53,763 nt of DNA from Pedobacter sp. ASV12 (GCF_016429155.1 NZ_JAELUC010000022.1:1-53763), one strand, 5' to 3'; positions 17,332-26,354 are shown, numbered from the stretch's first letter. Notes: generated by a model not told the origin, from the letters alone. Program-made: numbers and translations.

Positions 17332-18894
17332 ATGAAAACAACACGACAAGACCATAAATCTATAAAAAACCAAGCCATTTACGATGTCATTATTGCCGGT
17401 GCGGGGCCTGTAGGTCTTTTTTTAGCCTGCGAACTGGCCCTGGCCAAATGCTCGGTCCTGATTCTCGAAAAAACCGCAAATAACCAGTCGCCTTTAAAGC
17501 AGCTCCCTTTTGGCATCCGCGGCCTTTCGGCTCCAACCATTGAAGCCTTTTACCGTCGTGGCCTTTTTAATGCCTTGGAACTCCACAAACAACTCAAAAA
17601 TCCCCACCAAAACGCCAAAGGGGGCAAGCATAGACAGGTCGGACATTTTGCGGGCATTCCATTAGCCGAAGGCAACATCCATAGCTCAAGTTGGAAATAC
17701 CGCCTGCCAAGCGCTACACCAACCAGTCTAATCACCGAGATGCAGGAAATCGAAACCGTGCTGGCAAAGCGTGCAACAACTTTGGGCGTAACAATTAAAC
17801 ACGGTCAGGCAATTACCGGTTTCGAACAAACCGACAACGCAGTAACAGTATGTAGCAACCAACGATCTTTTAAAGGCAAATGGCTGGTAGGCTGCGATGG
17901 TAGCCGAAGCGTGGTGCGTAAAGCTGGCGGCTTCGAATTTGAGGGTACCGAGCCCGAATTTACCGGTTATTCGACCAAAATAGATCTTGTTGACCCAGAA
18001 AAACTCCAAACGGGCCGCATCATGACTGCAAGAGGGATGTACATGCAATCGCAACCTGGCTATTTGCTACTCCAAGACTTTGATGGCGGCGCGTTCCACA
18101 ATTCGGGGCAAGCCCCTACCTTAGCACACATACAAACAGCGCTACGCCGGATATCGGACACCGATGTAACCATTAGCGCTTTGCATACGGCCACTACATG
18201 GACAGACCGGGCCAGACAGGCTACAACCTATCGCAACGGACGGGTATTTTTAGCTGGCGACGCGGCCCATATCCACTCGCCCTTAGGTGGGCAAGGACTT
18301 AACCTTGGGCTTGGCGATGCCATGAACCTGGGCTGGAAACTGGCTGCCACCCTTCACAATAGAGCGCCTGAAGACTTATTAGATACTTATGAGGCCGAAC
18401 GGCATCCAATAGGCGCACAGGTACTGGACTGGTCGCGGGCGCAGGTGGCCATCATGAACCCAAACCCGGCTTCGCGCGCGCTGCATGCCATTATGCGCGA
18501 TCTCATTGCCACACCAGATGGCGCTACTTATTTTGCCAGCAGGATTTGGGGCATTTTTACGCACTATGAACTTAATGGCAACCACCCGCTTACGGGCTAC
18601 AGTGTTCCGAATTTTGAATTTGAAGACGGCACCACTATTGGCGATTTTATGCACGATGGCCAAGGCATATTGCTCGACTTTGCAGACAACACTTCGCTAA
18701 AAGCCTTGGCACTTCCATACGGCAAACAATTAAAATATATTTCACATCAAGCAAAAAACCGGCTTGGTCTAAACGCCGTATTGGTTCGTCCAGATGGTTT
18801 TATTGCCTGGGCCTGCGAGGGCGAGCCAGATGGCAATGAGCTTAAAAAGGCCATTGCCAAGTGGTTTATGAGCCATTCGGGAACCGAGCAATAA
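17332..18894 (+). CDS. FAD-dependent monooxygenase (PheA/TfdB, UbiH-like)
   Basis: A 520-residue flavoprotein of the class A aromatic hydroxylase group (FAD_binding_3). The Rossmann motif GAGPVGLFLACELA with a following ILEK lies near residues 20-45. The middle DG motif is WLVGCDGSRSVVRKA, and the second FAD motif is FLAGDAAHIHSPLGGQGLNL. This group uses NAD(P)H and O2 to hydroxylate phenols and also antibiotics such as rifamycin and tetracyclines; the substrate here is unknown. I start at ATG 17332 rather than the upstream in-frame start at 17302. It follows the AraC gene by 40 bases and may be its target. Confidence 0.88.
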   Translation: MKTTRQDHKSIKNQAIYDVIIAGAGPVGLFLACELALAKCSVLILEKTANNQSPLKQLPFGIRGLSAPTIEAFYRRGLFNALELHKQLKNPHQNAKGGKHRQVGHFAGIPLAEGNIHSSSWKYRLPSATPTSLITEMQEIETVLAKRATTLGVTIKHGQAITGFEQTDNAVTVCSNQRSFKGKWLVGCDGSRSVVRKAGGFEFEGTEPEFTGYSTKIDLVDPEKLQTGRIMTARGMYMQSQPGYLLLQDFDGGAFHNSGQAPTLAHIQTALRRISDTDVTISALHTATTWTDRARQATTYRNGRVFLAGDAAHIHSPLGGQGLNLGLGDAMNLGWKLAATLHNRAPEDLLDTYEAERHPIGAQVLDWSRAQVAIMNPNPASRALHAIMRDLIATPDGATYFASRIWGIFTHYELNGNHPLTGYSVPNFEFEDGTTIGDFMHDGQGILLDFADNTSLKALALPYGKQLKYISHQAKNRLGLNAVLVRPDGFIAWACEGEPDGNELKKAIAKWFMSHSGTEQ

Positions 18895-18922
18895 ATCATT
18901 CGCGAAGTTTTTTCAGAAAAAA

Positions 18923-18970
18923 TTGCGTAGTCAAATAACTACATTTATATTTGTAGTCAAATAGCTACAT
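18923..18970 (+). promoter_or_regulatory. arsR promoter with two operator copies
   Basis: The -33 TTG at 18923-18925 and -7 TATATTTG at 18946-18953 are 20 bases apart. Two 18-bp direct copies, GTAGTCAAATAACTACAT (18927-18944) and GTAGTCAAATAGCTACAT (18953-18970), sit 26 bases apart. Each has inverted ends (GTAG...CTAC), the first GTAGT-N6-ACTAC. One fills the -33/-7 spacer and the other covers the start site, the expected arrangement for autorepression by the ArsR protein encoded next. Confidence 0.85.
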
Positions 18971-18971
18971 A

Positions 18972-19295
18972 ATGAATTTACGAAGAGATGTATTCCAAGC
19001 CATAGCCGATCCGACCAGAAGAGCCATCCTGCTCTTGGTAGCCTCGCAATCGATGACTGCAGGCGCCATAGCCGCCAATTTCGATACCGCCCGGCCAACG
19101 GTTTCCAAACACCTCCAAATCTTGACCGAATGCGCCTTGCTGCAACAAACACCAAACGGCAGGGAAATCCACTATCACATCAATGCCCAAAAAATGAAAG
19201 AAGTAGCCGATTTTATCGAACCCTTCCGCCAAATGTGGGACGATCGCTTCAACAAACTGGAAAGCATCATGAAAACCTATCAAGCCAACAAATAA
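18972..19295 (+). CDS. ArsR-family winged-helix repressor
   Basis: A 107-residue regulator: [20 protein letters not shown] at the N-terminus, the recognition region [21 protein letters not shown], and a wing ([10 protein letters not shown]). It has no metal-binding CVC motif, as expected for the SdpR-like ArsR group that is paired with SRPBCC proteins rather than for metal sensors. It leads the operon arsR, SRPBCC, DoxX (gaps 4 and 6 bases). Two 18-bp operators overlap its promoter, so it very likely represses its own operon; the inducer is unknown. Confidence 0.95.
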   Translation: MNLRRDVFQAIADPTRRAILLLVASQSMTAGAIAANFDTARPTVSKHLQILTECALLQQTPNGREIHYHINAQKMKEVADFIEPFRQMWDDRFNKLESIMKTYQANK

Positions 19296-19299
19296 AAAC

Positions 19300-19767
19300 A
19301 TGGAACTCAAAACGAAAATAGATGCCCAGGAAGGCAAACAAGAGCTTACCATTACCCGCGAGTTCGACCTTCCTCTTTACTTGCTCTTTAAAGCTTATGA
19401 AGAACCCGAAATTGTAGCACAGTGGATGGGTACCAAGGTACTGCAGCTCGACAATAAAAAACATGGCAGTTACCGTTTTGAAACCAGCGACAAAAATGGA
19501 AACGTGGTATTTAGGGCCAATGGCACCATCCACGATTTTGTGCCTGACCAAAAAATTACGCGAACCTTCGAAATGGAAAATACGCCCTTTGATGTACAGC
19601 TGGAGTTTTTGGAGTTTGAAAAACTGACTGAACAAACCAGCAAGCTTACCATGCATGTAGTTTACCGATCGGTTGAACTGAGAGACAACATGCTCAAGCT
19701 ACCTTTTAAACAAGGCATTAACATGGCGCACAACCGATTACAGGAGGTTGTTGGTCAACTCAACTAA
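19300..19767 (+). CDS. SRPBCC / AHSA1-domain protein
   Basis: A 155-residue hydrophobic-pocket protein of the AHSA1-like SRPBCC family. It shows LTITREFDLPLYLLFKAYEEPEIVAQWMG at the start, the typical strand series in the middle (GSYRFETSDKNGNVVF) and a C-terminal helix (GINMAHNRLQEVV). Members of this group are regularly co-encoded with small ArsR repressors, as here with a 4-base gap. Ligand and role are not known; binding of a small hydrophobic molecule is an inference from the fold. Confidence 0.92.
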   Translation: MELKTKIDAQEGKQELTITREFDLPLYLLFKAYEEPEIVAQWMGTKVLQLDNKKHGSYRFETSDKNGNVVFRANGTIHDFVPDQKITRTFEMENTPFDVQLEFLEFEKLTEQTSKLTMHVVYRSVELRDNMLKLPFKQGINMAHNRLQEVVGQLN

Positions 19768-19773
19768 CCGGCC

Positions 19774-20151
19774 ATGAAGAAAAGAAACAAAATCATTTAT
19801 TGGGTGGCCACGCTTTGGTTGGCTTTAGGCATGACCTCCACTGGCATCGTACAGCTGCTCAGATCGAAAGACGAGGTTGCCAACATTAGCCATTTGGGCT
19901 ATCCGCTTTATTTGCTTACTTTATTGGGCATTTGGAAAATATGGGGTGTGGTGGCTATCCTTATTCCTAAATCCCCTTTGTTGAAAGAATGGGCCTATGC
20001 TGGTTTTTTCTTTGCGATGTCGGGAGCTATATTTTCACATATTGCGGCAGGCAATCCGCTTAGCAAAATATTTCCCGCCCTGCTTTTATTGATGCTCACT
20101 TTAGTGTCGTGGTATTTCAGGCCCGCCGATAGAAGACCAGCGTTGACCTAG
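19774..20151 (+). CDS. DoxX-like membrane protein
   Basis: A 125-residue protein with four hydrophobic helices (about 7-25, 46-63, 73-92 and 98-115). It has the DoxX-like pattern: an early TLWLALGMTSTGIVQL, then GYPLYLLTLLGIWKIWGVVAIL and a late WAYAGFFFAMSGAIFSHIAAG. DoxX-like proteins are linked to thiol or quinone metabolism in some bacteria, but a function here is unproven. It ends the arsR operon, six bases after the SRPBCC gene. Confidence 0.88.
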   Translation: MKKRNKIIYWVATLWLALGMTSTGIVQLLRSKDEVANISHLGYPLYLLTLLGIWKIWGVVAILIPKSPLLKEWAYAGFFFAMSGAIFSHIAAGNPLSKIFPALLLLMLTLVSWYFRPADRRPALT

Positions 20152-20188
20152 CTTTTAATTTTAAATTCTGTTTCTTAATTTACATCAA

Positions 20189-20689
20189 ATGGATGCTGTT
20201 GAATACTTGAACAAATTTAAAAAAGCCACCGAACAGCTTGACCCAAAAAGGATTCACGAAAAACAGCTGGAAGTAGCAGTTGGCGAGGTCTTGGATTCGG
20301 TTTTTTTAAAATTGTATAAAAAATCGTGGGCAAGTCCGTTTCAAGAGCCATTAACAGCCCAATCGAGAATTTTCTTTTCTGTGTGGATCAACAAAGAGGC
20401 CATTGAAGAACAAAAAATCCTGTACAATATCCATGCTTTTAAACTAAGGCATTTGCAGGGTTATAAGATCCAAAGCAGAAAATTTGCAGAACTTTTTAGG
20501 ACTGGCTTTACAAATTTCGAACATAAATGGCCAAATGTAAGCGTTGATTTCGGACCGCTCACCTTAATGGAGGGCTGGTTAAAATTAGCTTTAGAAAACA
20601 TGGAGGGTGATATCCTGGAATTAGCCAATGGCTTTTTAGAGATTGAATATTTGATTGATGATACCTTAGCCCACTTTAAAACGAATTGA
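20189..20689 (+). CDS. Hypothetical protein, 166 aa, unknown function
   Basis: A soluble protein with no signal peptide or membrane segment. It starts with a helical, lysine-rich segment (VEYLNKFKKATEQLDPKRIHEKQLEVAV). The middle holds aromatic-rich strands (SRIFFSVWINKEAIEEQKILYNIHAFKLRHLQG) and the end is helical and acidic (ALENMEGDILELANGFLEIE). I do not recognise the family. It is first in a tight operon: the next gene starts one base after its stop, and the third gene again follows by one base, so the three are surely co-translated. Coding periodicity and tight packing support it as real. Confidence 0.75.
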   Translation: MDAVEYLNKFKKATEQLDPKRIHEKQLEVAVGEVLDSVFLKLYKKSWASPFQEPLTAQSRIFFSVWINKEAIEEQKILYNIHAFKLRHLQGYKIQSRKFAELFRTGFTNFEHKWPNVSVDFGPLTLMEGWLKLALENMEGDILELANGFLEIEYLIDDTLAHFKTN

Positions 20690-20690
20690 C

Positions 20691-21269
20691 ATGAATCCTA
20701 AAGTTGACTTTTATTTCAATAAGAACAAAAATTGGCAGGAAGAAGTGGAACGTCTGAGATTAATCGCGCTCGACTGTGGCTTAGTTGAAGAATTGAAATG
20801 GGGCTGTCCTTGTTATACTCATCAAGAAAACAACATTGTACTGATCCATGATTTTAAGGAGTACTGTGCATTTCTCTTTTTTAAAGGTGCCTTGCTCAGC
20901 GACCCCAATCATATCTTGATCCAACAAACCGCTAACGTACAGGCGGCGCGTCAAATCCGCTTTACCAATATTATAGAGATATTAGATCAGGAAGCTACCT
21001 TGAAAGCCTATATCCACGAAGCCATTGAGGTGGAAAAAGCCGGCCTGAAAGTGGAGCTTAAAAAGACAACCGAATTTAAGGTTGCCGCAGAATTTCAGCA
21101 TAAGCTGGATTCAATTCCTGCCTTAAAAAAGGCTTTTGAGGCTTTAACGCCTGGTCGACAAAGGGCGTACCTTTTGCATTTTTCTTCGCCCAAACAATCG
21201 CAAACCCGTACATCGCGGGTAGACAAATGCATTCCGCAAATTTTGAACGGTAAGGGCTTAAACGACTAG
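20691..21269 (+). CDS. YdeI/OmpD-associated family protein (DUF1801 plus OmdA)
   Basis: A 192-residue protein in two parts. The N-terminal DUF1801-like domain shows LVEELKWGCPCYTHQENNIVLIHDFKEYCAFLFFKGALL. The C-terminal YdeI/OmdA-type segment shows IPALKKAFEALTPGRQRAYLLHFSSPKQSQTRTSRVDKCIPQILNGKGL. The full pattern is common in Bacteroidota and is linked to stress resistance only by remote homology. It is the middle gene of the three-gene operon with one-base gaps on either side. Confidence 0.9.
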   Translation: MNPKVDFYFNKNKNWQEEVERLRLIALDCGLVEELKWGCPCYTHQENNIVLIHDFKEYCAFLFFKGALLSDPNHILIQQTANVQAARQIRFTNIIEILDQEATLKAYIHEAIEVEKAGLKVELKKTTEFKVAAEFQHKLDSIPALKKAFEALTPGRQRAYLLHFSSPKQSQTRTSRVDKCIPQILNGKGLND

Positions 21270-21270
21270 A

Positions 21271-21870
21271 ATGAAAAACGACAAAAATCAACCGATTAAT
21301 GATATGAAAAGCAATAAAAAGAGCCTATCTCCTCAACAAAACGAAGAATTGCTCAGCCTTTTAAAAGAGCGCTTCGAGAAAAATGCAAACCGCCATAAAG
21401 GCCTCGAATGGGCCAAGGTGCAAGCCAAATTAGAAGCTGATCCAACTAAACTTTGGGTACTCGACGAAATGGAAAGCACCGGCGGTGAGCCTGATGTAGT
21501 GGATTATGACCAGAAGACCGATGAATACATTTTTTTTGATTGTTCGGCAGAAAGCCCGAAGGGACGCAGGAGCATTTGCTACGACCACGAAGCCCTGGAA
21601 GCTCGGAAAGAACACAAACCGGCCAACAGTGCCATTGAAATGGCCAAAGACATGGGCATTGAAATTTTAACAGAAACACAGTACCGGGAACTGCAGCAAT
21701 TGGGCAATTTCGACACCAAAACCTCAAGCTGGATATTAACCACTCCGGAAGTGAGAAGACTGGGAGGTGCGCTTTTTTGCGACCGACGCTACAATACTGT
21801 TTTTCTATACCACAACGGTGCCGAATCTTATTATGCCGCACGTGGTTTTAGGGGCTCGCTGAGGGTTTAG
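21271..21870 (+). CDS. DUF4256 domain protein
   Basis: A 199-residue cytoplasmic protein that matches the DUF4256 family by recurrent segments: LLSLLKERFEKNANRHKGLEW, LWVLDEMESTGGEPDVV, EYIFFDCSAESPKGRRSICYDHEAL and the tail FLYHNGAESYYAARGFRGSLRV. The family has no known activity. The start at 21271 leaves one base after the previous stop, which favours it over the internal ATG at 21304. It closes the three-gene operon. The 258 bases that follow, to 22128, contain no gene that I can recognise. Confidence 0.88.
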   Translation: MKNDKNQPINDMKSNKKSLSPQQNEELLSLLKERFEKNANRHKGLEWAKVQAKLEADPTKLWVLDEMESTGGEPDVVDYDQKTDEYIFFDCSAESPKGRRSICYDHEALEARKEHKPANSAIEMAKDMGIEILTETQYRELQQLGNFDTKTSSWILTTPEVRRLGGALFCDRRYNTVFLYHNGAESYYAARGFRGSLRV

Positions 21871-22128
21871 TTGAGCAAAAACATGATTTAGAGGGAACCT
21901 CAAATAGCAGATTTCTTGCCTATCTGACTAATGGCATGTGCATCAATTAAGATCGAGGGCACATCCTGAGCGTCTTAGCCCTGTAGCTGTTAAAGGGTTG
22001 GCGAAGCACATCCGCTGTTAATTGGGAAATGCCTGCTCAACTGCCCTAACTGCGGATTTTTAATCCACTTCCTATTGCAAAACCGATGCTCAAGATGAGG
22101 CATCCCGACCAATTTAAATTGAAACCTA

Positions 22129-23838
22129 CTATTTTTTCAGGTAATCGATTACCACATTGTTGGCCAAATAACCTTTAGGGCTTCGCATTAACTTGGCACC
22201 GGCTGGTACTTCCACAAGCAGCACCGAATTTTGCGCAGTGATATTGATTCCAACCTTACCGCTTACATTTCTGGCCAAGAATTTTTGGCTCACGGCATCA
22301 TAAAGATCTCTTTTGCCTTTTGAGCTGATCACATAATTTATACTCCGAGCCACATTAAAAGGATTGTACACCAAATAGCTTGGATAGGCTTTATTGCGAT
22401 AAAAATCTGTAGCCAATACATCGAGTTTCAAAATCCCGGCCACATTTGTAGGCTGGATAATGCTTCCAAAAATGCCTACATGTCCGCTGCCGTAAACACT
22501 AAATTGCGATACATCCGGATTTTTTCCGGGCACCCATTTTGGCCCGTCGCCTTGGGCCACCGGGGCTTTCAATTGTGTATACAAGGTATCGAAGGTAGAA
22601 GCCTTGGCCATGCCTTCGTAGGCAATTACTCCTTTGGTTAACTGGGCATATTGAGGCAAGGTTTGGTGCTGGGCCGGCATGTATTGCGGATAAAACAGCC
22701 TCGAGGCATTGGCGGCATTGAGCATCCATTTGCCAATGGCATTGGCATATTGCGGATCGTAACGCACCAAAGGCACTATGGGCCAGGCCATATCGAAAGT
22801 ATTCATCAAAAAGCCATAACCACCATGGTCAACCGTACTGCCAACAATACCCGAAATATCATAGCCATTCCAATTGCCGGTTAGTACGCCCCAGCCCTCA
22901 CGGCAAACCGCAGTCCCATCAAACGTCCAGCTCAGCATTTTAGCTACATCAAAATGGGTACCTACCTCGGCATTCATGCGCGCTGCCAAATAAGCGCCAA
23001 AAGGCATCAGCAACTCATAGGTTGGATTGATGGGCTGGGCTTCTAAGGCTTTCATCGCACTGATGGCCCCTTTGAGGTATTTCTTATCGCCAAATTTTTT
23101 CCAGGCACTGTACAGCACATAGGCATGGCCTGCCGCAGCATCGGGTTGCGCACAAATTTGGTTTTTCATGGGCTTGAGCTGTCCATAATCGAAGAAGGAA
23201 TAATCGTAATTGCCGTTCAGTATCGAATCGGCTTTGTAAAATTTATCGGCAATGCTTTTGGCCATCCAATCGAAATCCTTTTCATGCGGATATTTTTCTA
23301 CAATGGCATAAAAAAGCACATTGGGCCAAACATCGTACCACCAATCGCGACCATAACCACCACCGAGCAAAGCTACTTCGGGTACCGTGTTATTCATCAT
23401 GATATTCCATTTGGTATCGCGGTTGAAATAGTTTTTCAGCATCGCCACGTAATTGTACTCCTGTTTACTTTTGTCGATACCCACCAAACTGGCCCCCAAT
23501 ACAGCTCCCATGTTGGCTACCGCCTCATGAAACATGCCTTTGTTGTTGGTGCCCTGCCTTACATCGGCCATTGCAGTATACATACCCAAGGTGGGCTGGT
23601 CAAAATTTTTGCGTGTATTGTCTATCCAAACCATTGGCCAATATTGTTCCTTAGCTTTAAAATCGTAAACGGTTTGGTCAAATTTGGCAGCCATGGCCTT
23701 CCAATCTATTACCTGCAAAGGCTGGGGCACATTAGCCATTTTGTTAACTCGTTTCAGTTCAATTTGTTTCACCTGTGCCCCAGCGCCGACGGCCGTAAGC
23801 AAGAAAAGGACAATAAATAGCTTAAAAGAATGTTTCAT
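22129..23838 (-). CDS. Secreted protein of unknown family, last gene of PUL 1
   Basis: A 569-residue exported protein with a signal peptide (hydrophobic core LFIVLFLLTAVGAGA). Repeated helical, aromatic-rich segments (DWWYDVWPNVLFYAIVEKYP, AAGHAYVLYSAWKKFGDKKYLKGAISAMKALE, SRLFYPQYMPAQ) suggest an alpha/alpha-toroid like six-hairpin glycosidases. The C-terminal 120 residues turn to beta strands (ISAQNSVLLVEVPAG-like). I do not recognise the GH, PL or esterase family. It follows the MFS gene by 27 bases in the PUL operon, so it is likely to act on the same glycan in the periplasm or at the surface. Confidence 0.8.
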   Translation of the reverse strand: MKHSFKLFIVLFLLTAVGAGAQVKQIELKRVNKMANVPQPLQVIDWKAMAAKFDQTVYDFKAKEQYWPMVWIDNTRKNFDQPTLGMYTAMADVRQGTNNKGMFHEAVANMGAVLGASLVGIDKSKQEYNYVAMLKNYFNRDTKWNIMMNNTVPEVALLGGGYGRDWWYDVWPNVLFYAIVEKYPHEKDFDWMAKSIADKFYKADSILNGNYDYSFFDYGQLKPMKNQICAQPDAAAGHAYVLYSAWKKFGDKKYLKGAISAMKALEAQPINPTYELLMPFGAYLAARMNAEVGTHFDVAKMLSWTFDGTAVCREGWGVLTGNWNGYDISGIVGSTVDHGGYGFLMNTFDMAWPIVPLVRYDPQYANAIGKWMLNAANASRLFYPQYMPAQHQTLPQYAQLTKGVIAYEGMAKASTFDTLYTQLKAPVAQGDGPKWVPGKNPDVSQFSVYGSGHVGIFGSIIQPTNVAGILKLDVLATDFYRNKAYPSYLVYNPFNVARSINYVISSKGKRDLYDAVSQKFLARNVSGKVGINITAQNSVLLVEVPAGAKLMRSPKGYLANNVVIDYLKK

Positions 23839-23865
23839 GACAGTAAAAATAAAAATTGAACGGCT

Positions 23866-25158
23866 TTAATTGGCTAAGGGATTGGTAATGGTTGGTTCTT
23901 CGGTGCTCAATGGCGGGGCATCGTCTATATTTTCGATCTTGCCTTGCCTTACAATATCTTTGGCCACCCAGTAAGAGGCGAGCTGCACAATGGCCACAAT
24001 AATAATGGCATAACGCAAGGCGGCTTCTACCGATACCCAATAAGCAATGAGCAAGAACATGCCGGCTCCGGCTAAACGGCCAACATACAAACCCGCTTCG
24101 TGGTTCAGGATATAGGCAAATTCGCTTCTCTTTTCTTTTTTAGTGAGGATATCGATTACGCTAAACTGGATTGGAAAATAAGCTAAATCGAGCAGCGGTT
24201 TGGCCAGCAGCAGGAAAAGCATAAACAAAATCACGCCCAAACTGCTAAACAATACCCCATTGATAACCGCAGCCAAAGCAAATAGGCCTAAACCTGCACC
24301 AAATACATATAAACGATGTTTTGGTGAAGTATTTCTGCCAATAATGTACATGGCAACCGCAGCAATAACAGCCCCTACCGACTGCGCCGTGCCCAAGGCT
24401 CCTTCCTTGCCTACCAAACGCATAATAAGCATGGCCGGAGCGGTGACCAAAAATCCTTGTACCAAGCCTTTTAGCGAGGCCAAGCGTAAAAGCTTGTACC
24501 AGTAGGGATCGAATTTGAAATACACGAATTTTTTATGGGTAGGGTTGTTAAAATTACCTCTAAAACACATCAAAGAAGCAAAGATGGTTACTACAAACAC
24601 AGCACCGGTTACAATTTTGTAGGCCATATGCACATTGCCGTTGCCGGCATATAGCTCAATAAACCAGCCAATAAGCACCGGTACTACCACGGCAATAATG
24701 GTATAGAAAAAGGTTTCGAGGCCATAGTAATAATTACGGTTGCTATCGTTGGTAATGGCCAGGGCCAGAAAATCGCGGTTGGCCCAATAAAAACCGAAAG
24801 ACATGCCCATAATCAGGCCGGCAATGCCAATGCCTGTGTTGTCGAGCGTGGTAAGCGACATCATCACCATCATCGATACGCCGCTGAGCATCATGCCCAA
24901 AGCGTATAGGGTTTTGATCGATACCCTGCTCAGCAAGAATCCATTCAGGAAAAAAGTTATGGGAATACCCGTATAAATGGTTAGCTGATAAATAACCACC
25001 TTGGTAGGGTCGTTAGAGCTCCGCATTACATATGCGGCTACAAAAATATCAATTACGGGCAGTACAATGCTATAAATGAGGTTGGTTAACGTAAGCACCC
25101 TAAAATTATACGACTGCTTGCCAAAATGCGAAAGTTCGGCCTTAAGTTTACTCAGCAT
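23866..25158 (-). CDS. MFS sugar transporter
   Basis: A 430-residue inner-membrane transporter with about 12 helices in two bundles (for example LIYSIVLPVIDIFVAAYVM, GIAGLIMGMSFGFYW and VILFMLFLLLAKPLLDLAYF). It is a major facilitator superfamily member, probably importing the oligosaccharide or mannoside that GH130 cleaves in the cytoplasm. Its ATG at 25158 overlaps the end of the GH130 gene by 11 bases, a sign of coupled translation. The charge motif is conserved only loosely, so the substrate is inferred from context. A secreted protein follows at 27 bases. Confidence 0.9.
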   Translation of the reverse strand: MLSKLKAELSHFGKQSYNFRVLTLTNLIYSIVLPVIDIFVAAYVMRSSNDPTKVVIYQLTIYTGIPITFFLNGFLLSRVSIKTLYALGMMLSGVSMMVMMSLTTLDNTGIGIAGLIMGMSFGFYWANRDFLALAITNDSNRNYYYGLETFFYTIIAVVVPVLIGWFIELYAGNGNVHMAYKIVTGAVFVVTIFASLMCFRGNFNNPTHKKFVYFKFDPYWYKLLRLASLKGLVQGFLVTAPAMLIMRLVGKEGALGTAQSVGAVIAAVAMYIIGRNTSPKHRLYVFGAGLGLFALAAVINGVLFSSLGVILFMLFLLLAKPLLDLAYFPIQFSVIDILTKKEKRSEFAYILNHEAGLYVGRLAGAGMFLLIAYWVSVEAALRYAIIIVAIVQLASYWVAKDIVRQGKIENIDDAPPLSTEEPTITNPLAN

Positions 25159-26206
25159 GGTTATACGTTAAAGTGGATAAGATTTCTTGAATTGAAAATT
25201 GGGCAGCGCATACAAATTCGTCGGCCGCGCCATAATAAACCGTAAGCTCATCGTCTTTTACTATGTGGCCGTTGGTAAAAACCACATGCCCGAAAAAACC
25301 TTTCAGTTCGTATTCTTCCAAAGGCCTCATTATGGGTTCGGCACTTTGGGCAATAACTTGATAGGGATTATGAAGGTCCATTAAAAAGGCACCCAAACAG
25401 TATTGGTGTTTTTCATTGGCGCCGTGGTAGATTTCGAGCCAGCCTTTTTCGGTTTTGATCGGGGCAGCCCCTGCGCCGACCCTAGCGCTATCCCAACTGC
25501 CTTTGCGGGTTTTGATCAGGCATTTATGTTTACCCCAATGCGTACCGTTTTCAGATTCGGCAATCCAAATGTAATTGCCCCCCAGGTCAACGCTACTCGG
25601 ACGGTGCAAAGCATAATATTTGCCATTGATTTTTTCTTCGAAAATGGCACAGTCTTTATTGTGCGGTGGCAAAATCAGTCCGTGCTTTTCGAAGGTTTTC
25701 CAATCTTTGGTAGTCCGCATGCCCACGGCCACCCCATGCCCCGATACGGAAGTAAAAGTGAGGTAATAGGTATCGCCAATTTTTGCCACCCGACAGTCTT
25801 CTATGCCGAAAACCTCATCTTCGCCTTCGCCCTGCAGCAAGGGATAGCCTTCGGGTTCGTAAAAATTAATACCATCGTCGCTGCAAAGCAGGCGCAGGTG
25901 CGAAAGCGTGGTTAAATAGTCGGCCAATTGGTAGTTGATTACCCTTGGATCGGTGGCAATGAGTTCGGGGTGGTTTTCTTCGATTTCTATGATTTCTATT
26001 CCCGTACCCGTAAGCACCGGAAAGGAAATCATTCCCGCTTGTTGCGCCGGTCTTTCGGCTACGCGCACAATGAGCCAGGTTTTGCCTTCGAAGGTAAATA
26101 CACCCGGATTGAGCAAACAGGTAATTTCCAGGCCTGCTGTACTGGGCTTTAAATCGGCTGGTGCCAATAATGGATTTTGAGCAAAACGTTGGGCAAGATC
26201 TTTCAT
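25148..26206 (-). CDS. GH130 beta-mannoside phosphorylase
   Basis: A 352-residue enzyme with the five-blade beta-propeller of glycoside hydrolase family 130. The recognisable markers are GIEDCRVAKIGDTYYLTFTS, where the Asp of the IED motif is the family's general acid, and later HRPSSVDLGGNYIWIAES, IYHGANEKHQYCLGAFLMDL and FTNGHIV...YYGAAD. GH130 enzymes phosphorolyse beta-1,4- or beta-1,2-linked mannosides to mannose 1-phosphate, or in a few cases hydrolyse them; the sub-group cannot be settled here. I use ATG 26206 (MKDLAQRF), since the 18 residues upstream to 26260 are not family-like. No signal peptide is visible, so it acts in the cytoplasm. Confidence 0.93.
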   Translation of the reverse strand: MKDLAQRFAQNPLLAPADLKPSTAGLEITCLLNPGVFTFEGKTWLIVRVAERPAQQAGMISFPVLTGTGIEIIEIEENHPELIATDPRVINYQLADYLTTLSHLRLLCSDDGINFYEPEGYPLLQGEGEDEVFGIEDCRVAKIGDTYYLTFTSVSGHGVAVGMRTTKDWKTFEKHGLILPPHNKDCAIFEEKINGKYYALHRPSSVDLGGNYIWIAESENGTHWGKHKCLIKTRKGSWDSARVGAGAAPIKTEKGWLEIYHGANEKHQYCLGAFLMDLHNPYQVIAQSAEPIMRPLEEYELKGFFGHVVFTNGHIVKDDELTVYYGAADEFVCAAQFSIQEILSTLTYNHAE

Positions 26207-26281
26207 GATTTTGGGTTTTAGATTAACGATTTTTAGCCTGGAATGCTTAAAAGCCCCCAATGCCTTGACCGTTATTTTAGT

Positions 26282-26351
26282 GACGATTTAGATTGACGAG
26301 TTACGATTGAATGAATGCGCATCAATCTGAGACCGTAACCCGTCAATCGTC
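26282..26351 (-). repeat. Long stem-loop between SusD and GH130 genes
   Basis: A 15-bp stem (26291-26305 with 26334-26348, one mismatch) encloses an inner 5-bp stem (26306-26310 with 26322-26326). It could stabilise the 3' end of the susCD part of the message or damp readthrough to GH130; no T-run follows. Dispersed intergenic palindrome is an alternative. Confidence 0.6.
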
Positions 26352-26354
26352 CAT

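Noticed and set aside
12928..22128. Integrative element with integrase and att site at the tRNA
   Set aside because: No integrase gene and no second copy of the tRNA 3' end were seen; only a transposase remnant supports mobility.
21871..22128. Transposase or other gene remnant after the DUF4256 gene
   Set aside because: Frames on both strands were translated by eye and gave no recognisable motif.
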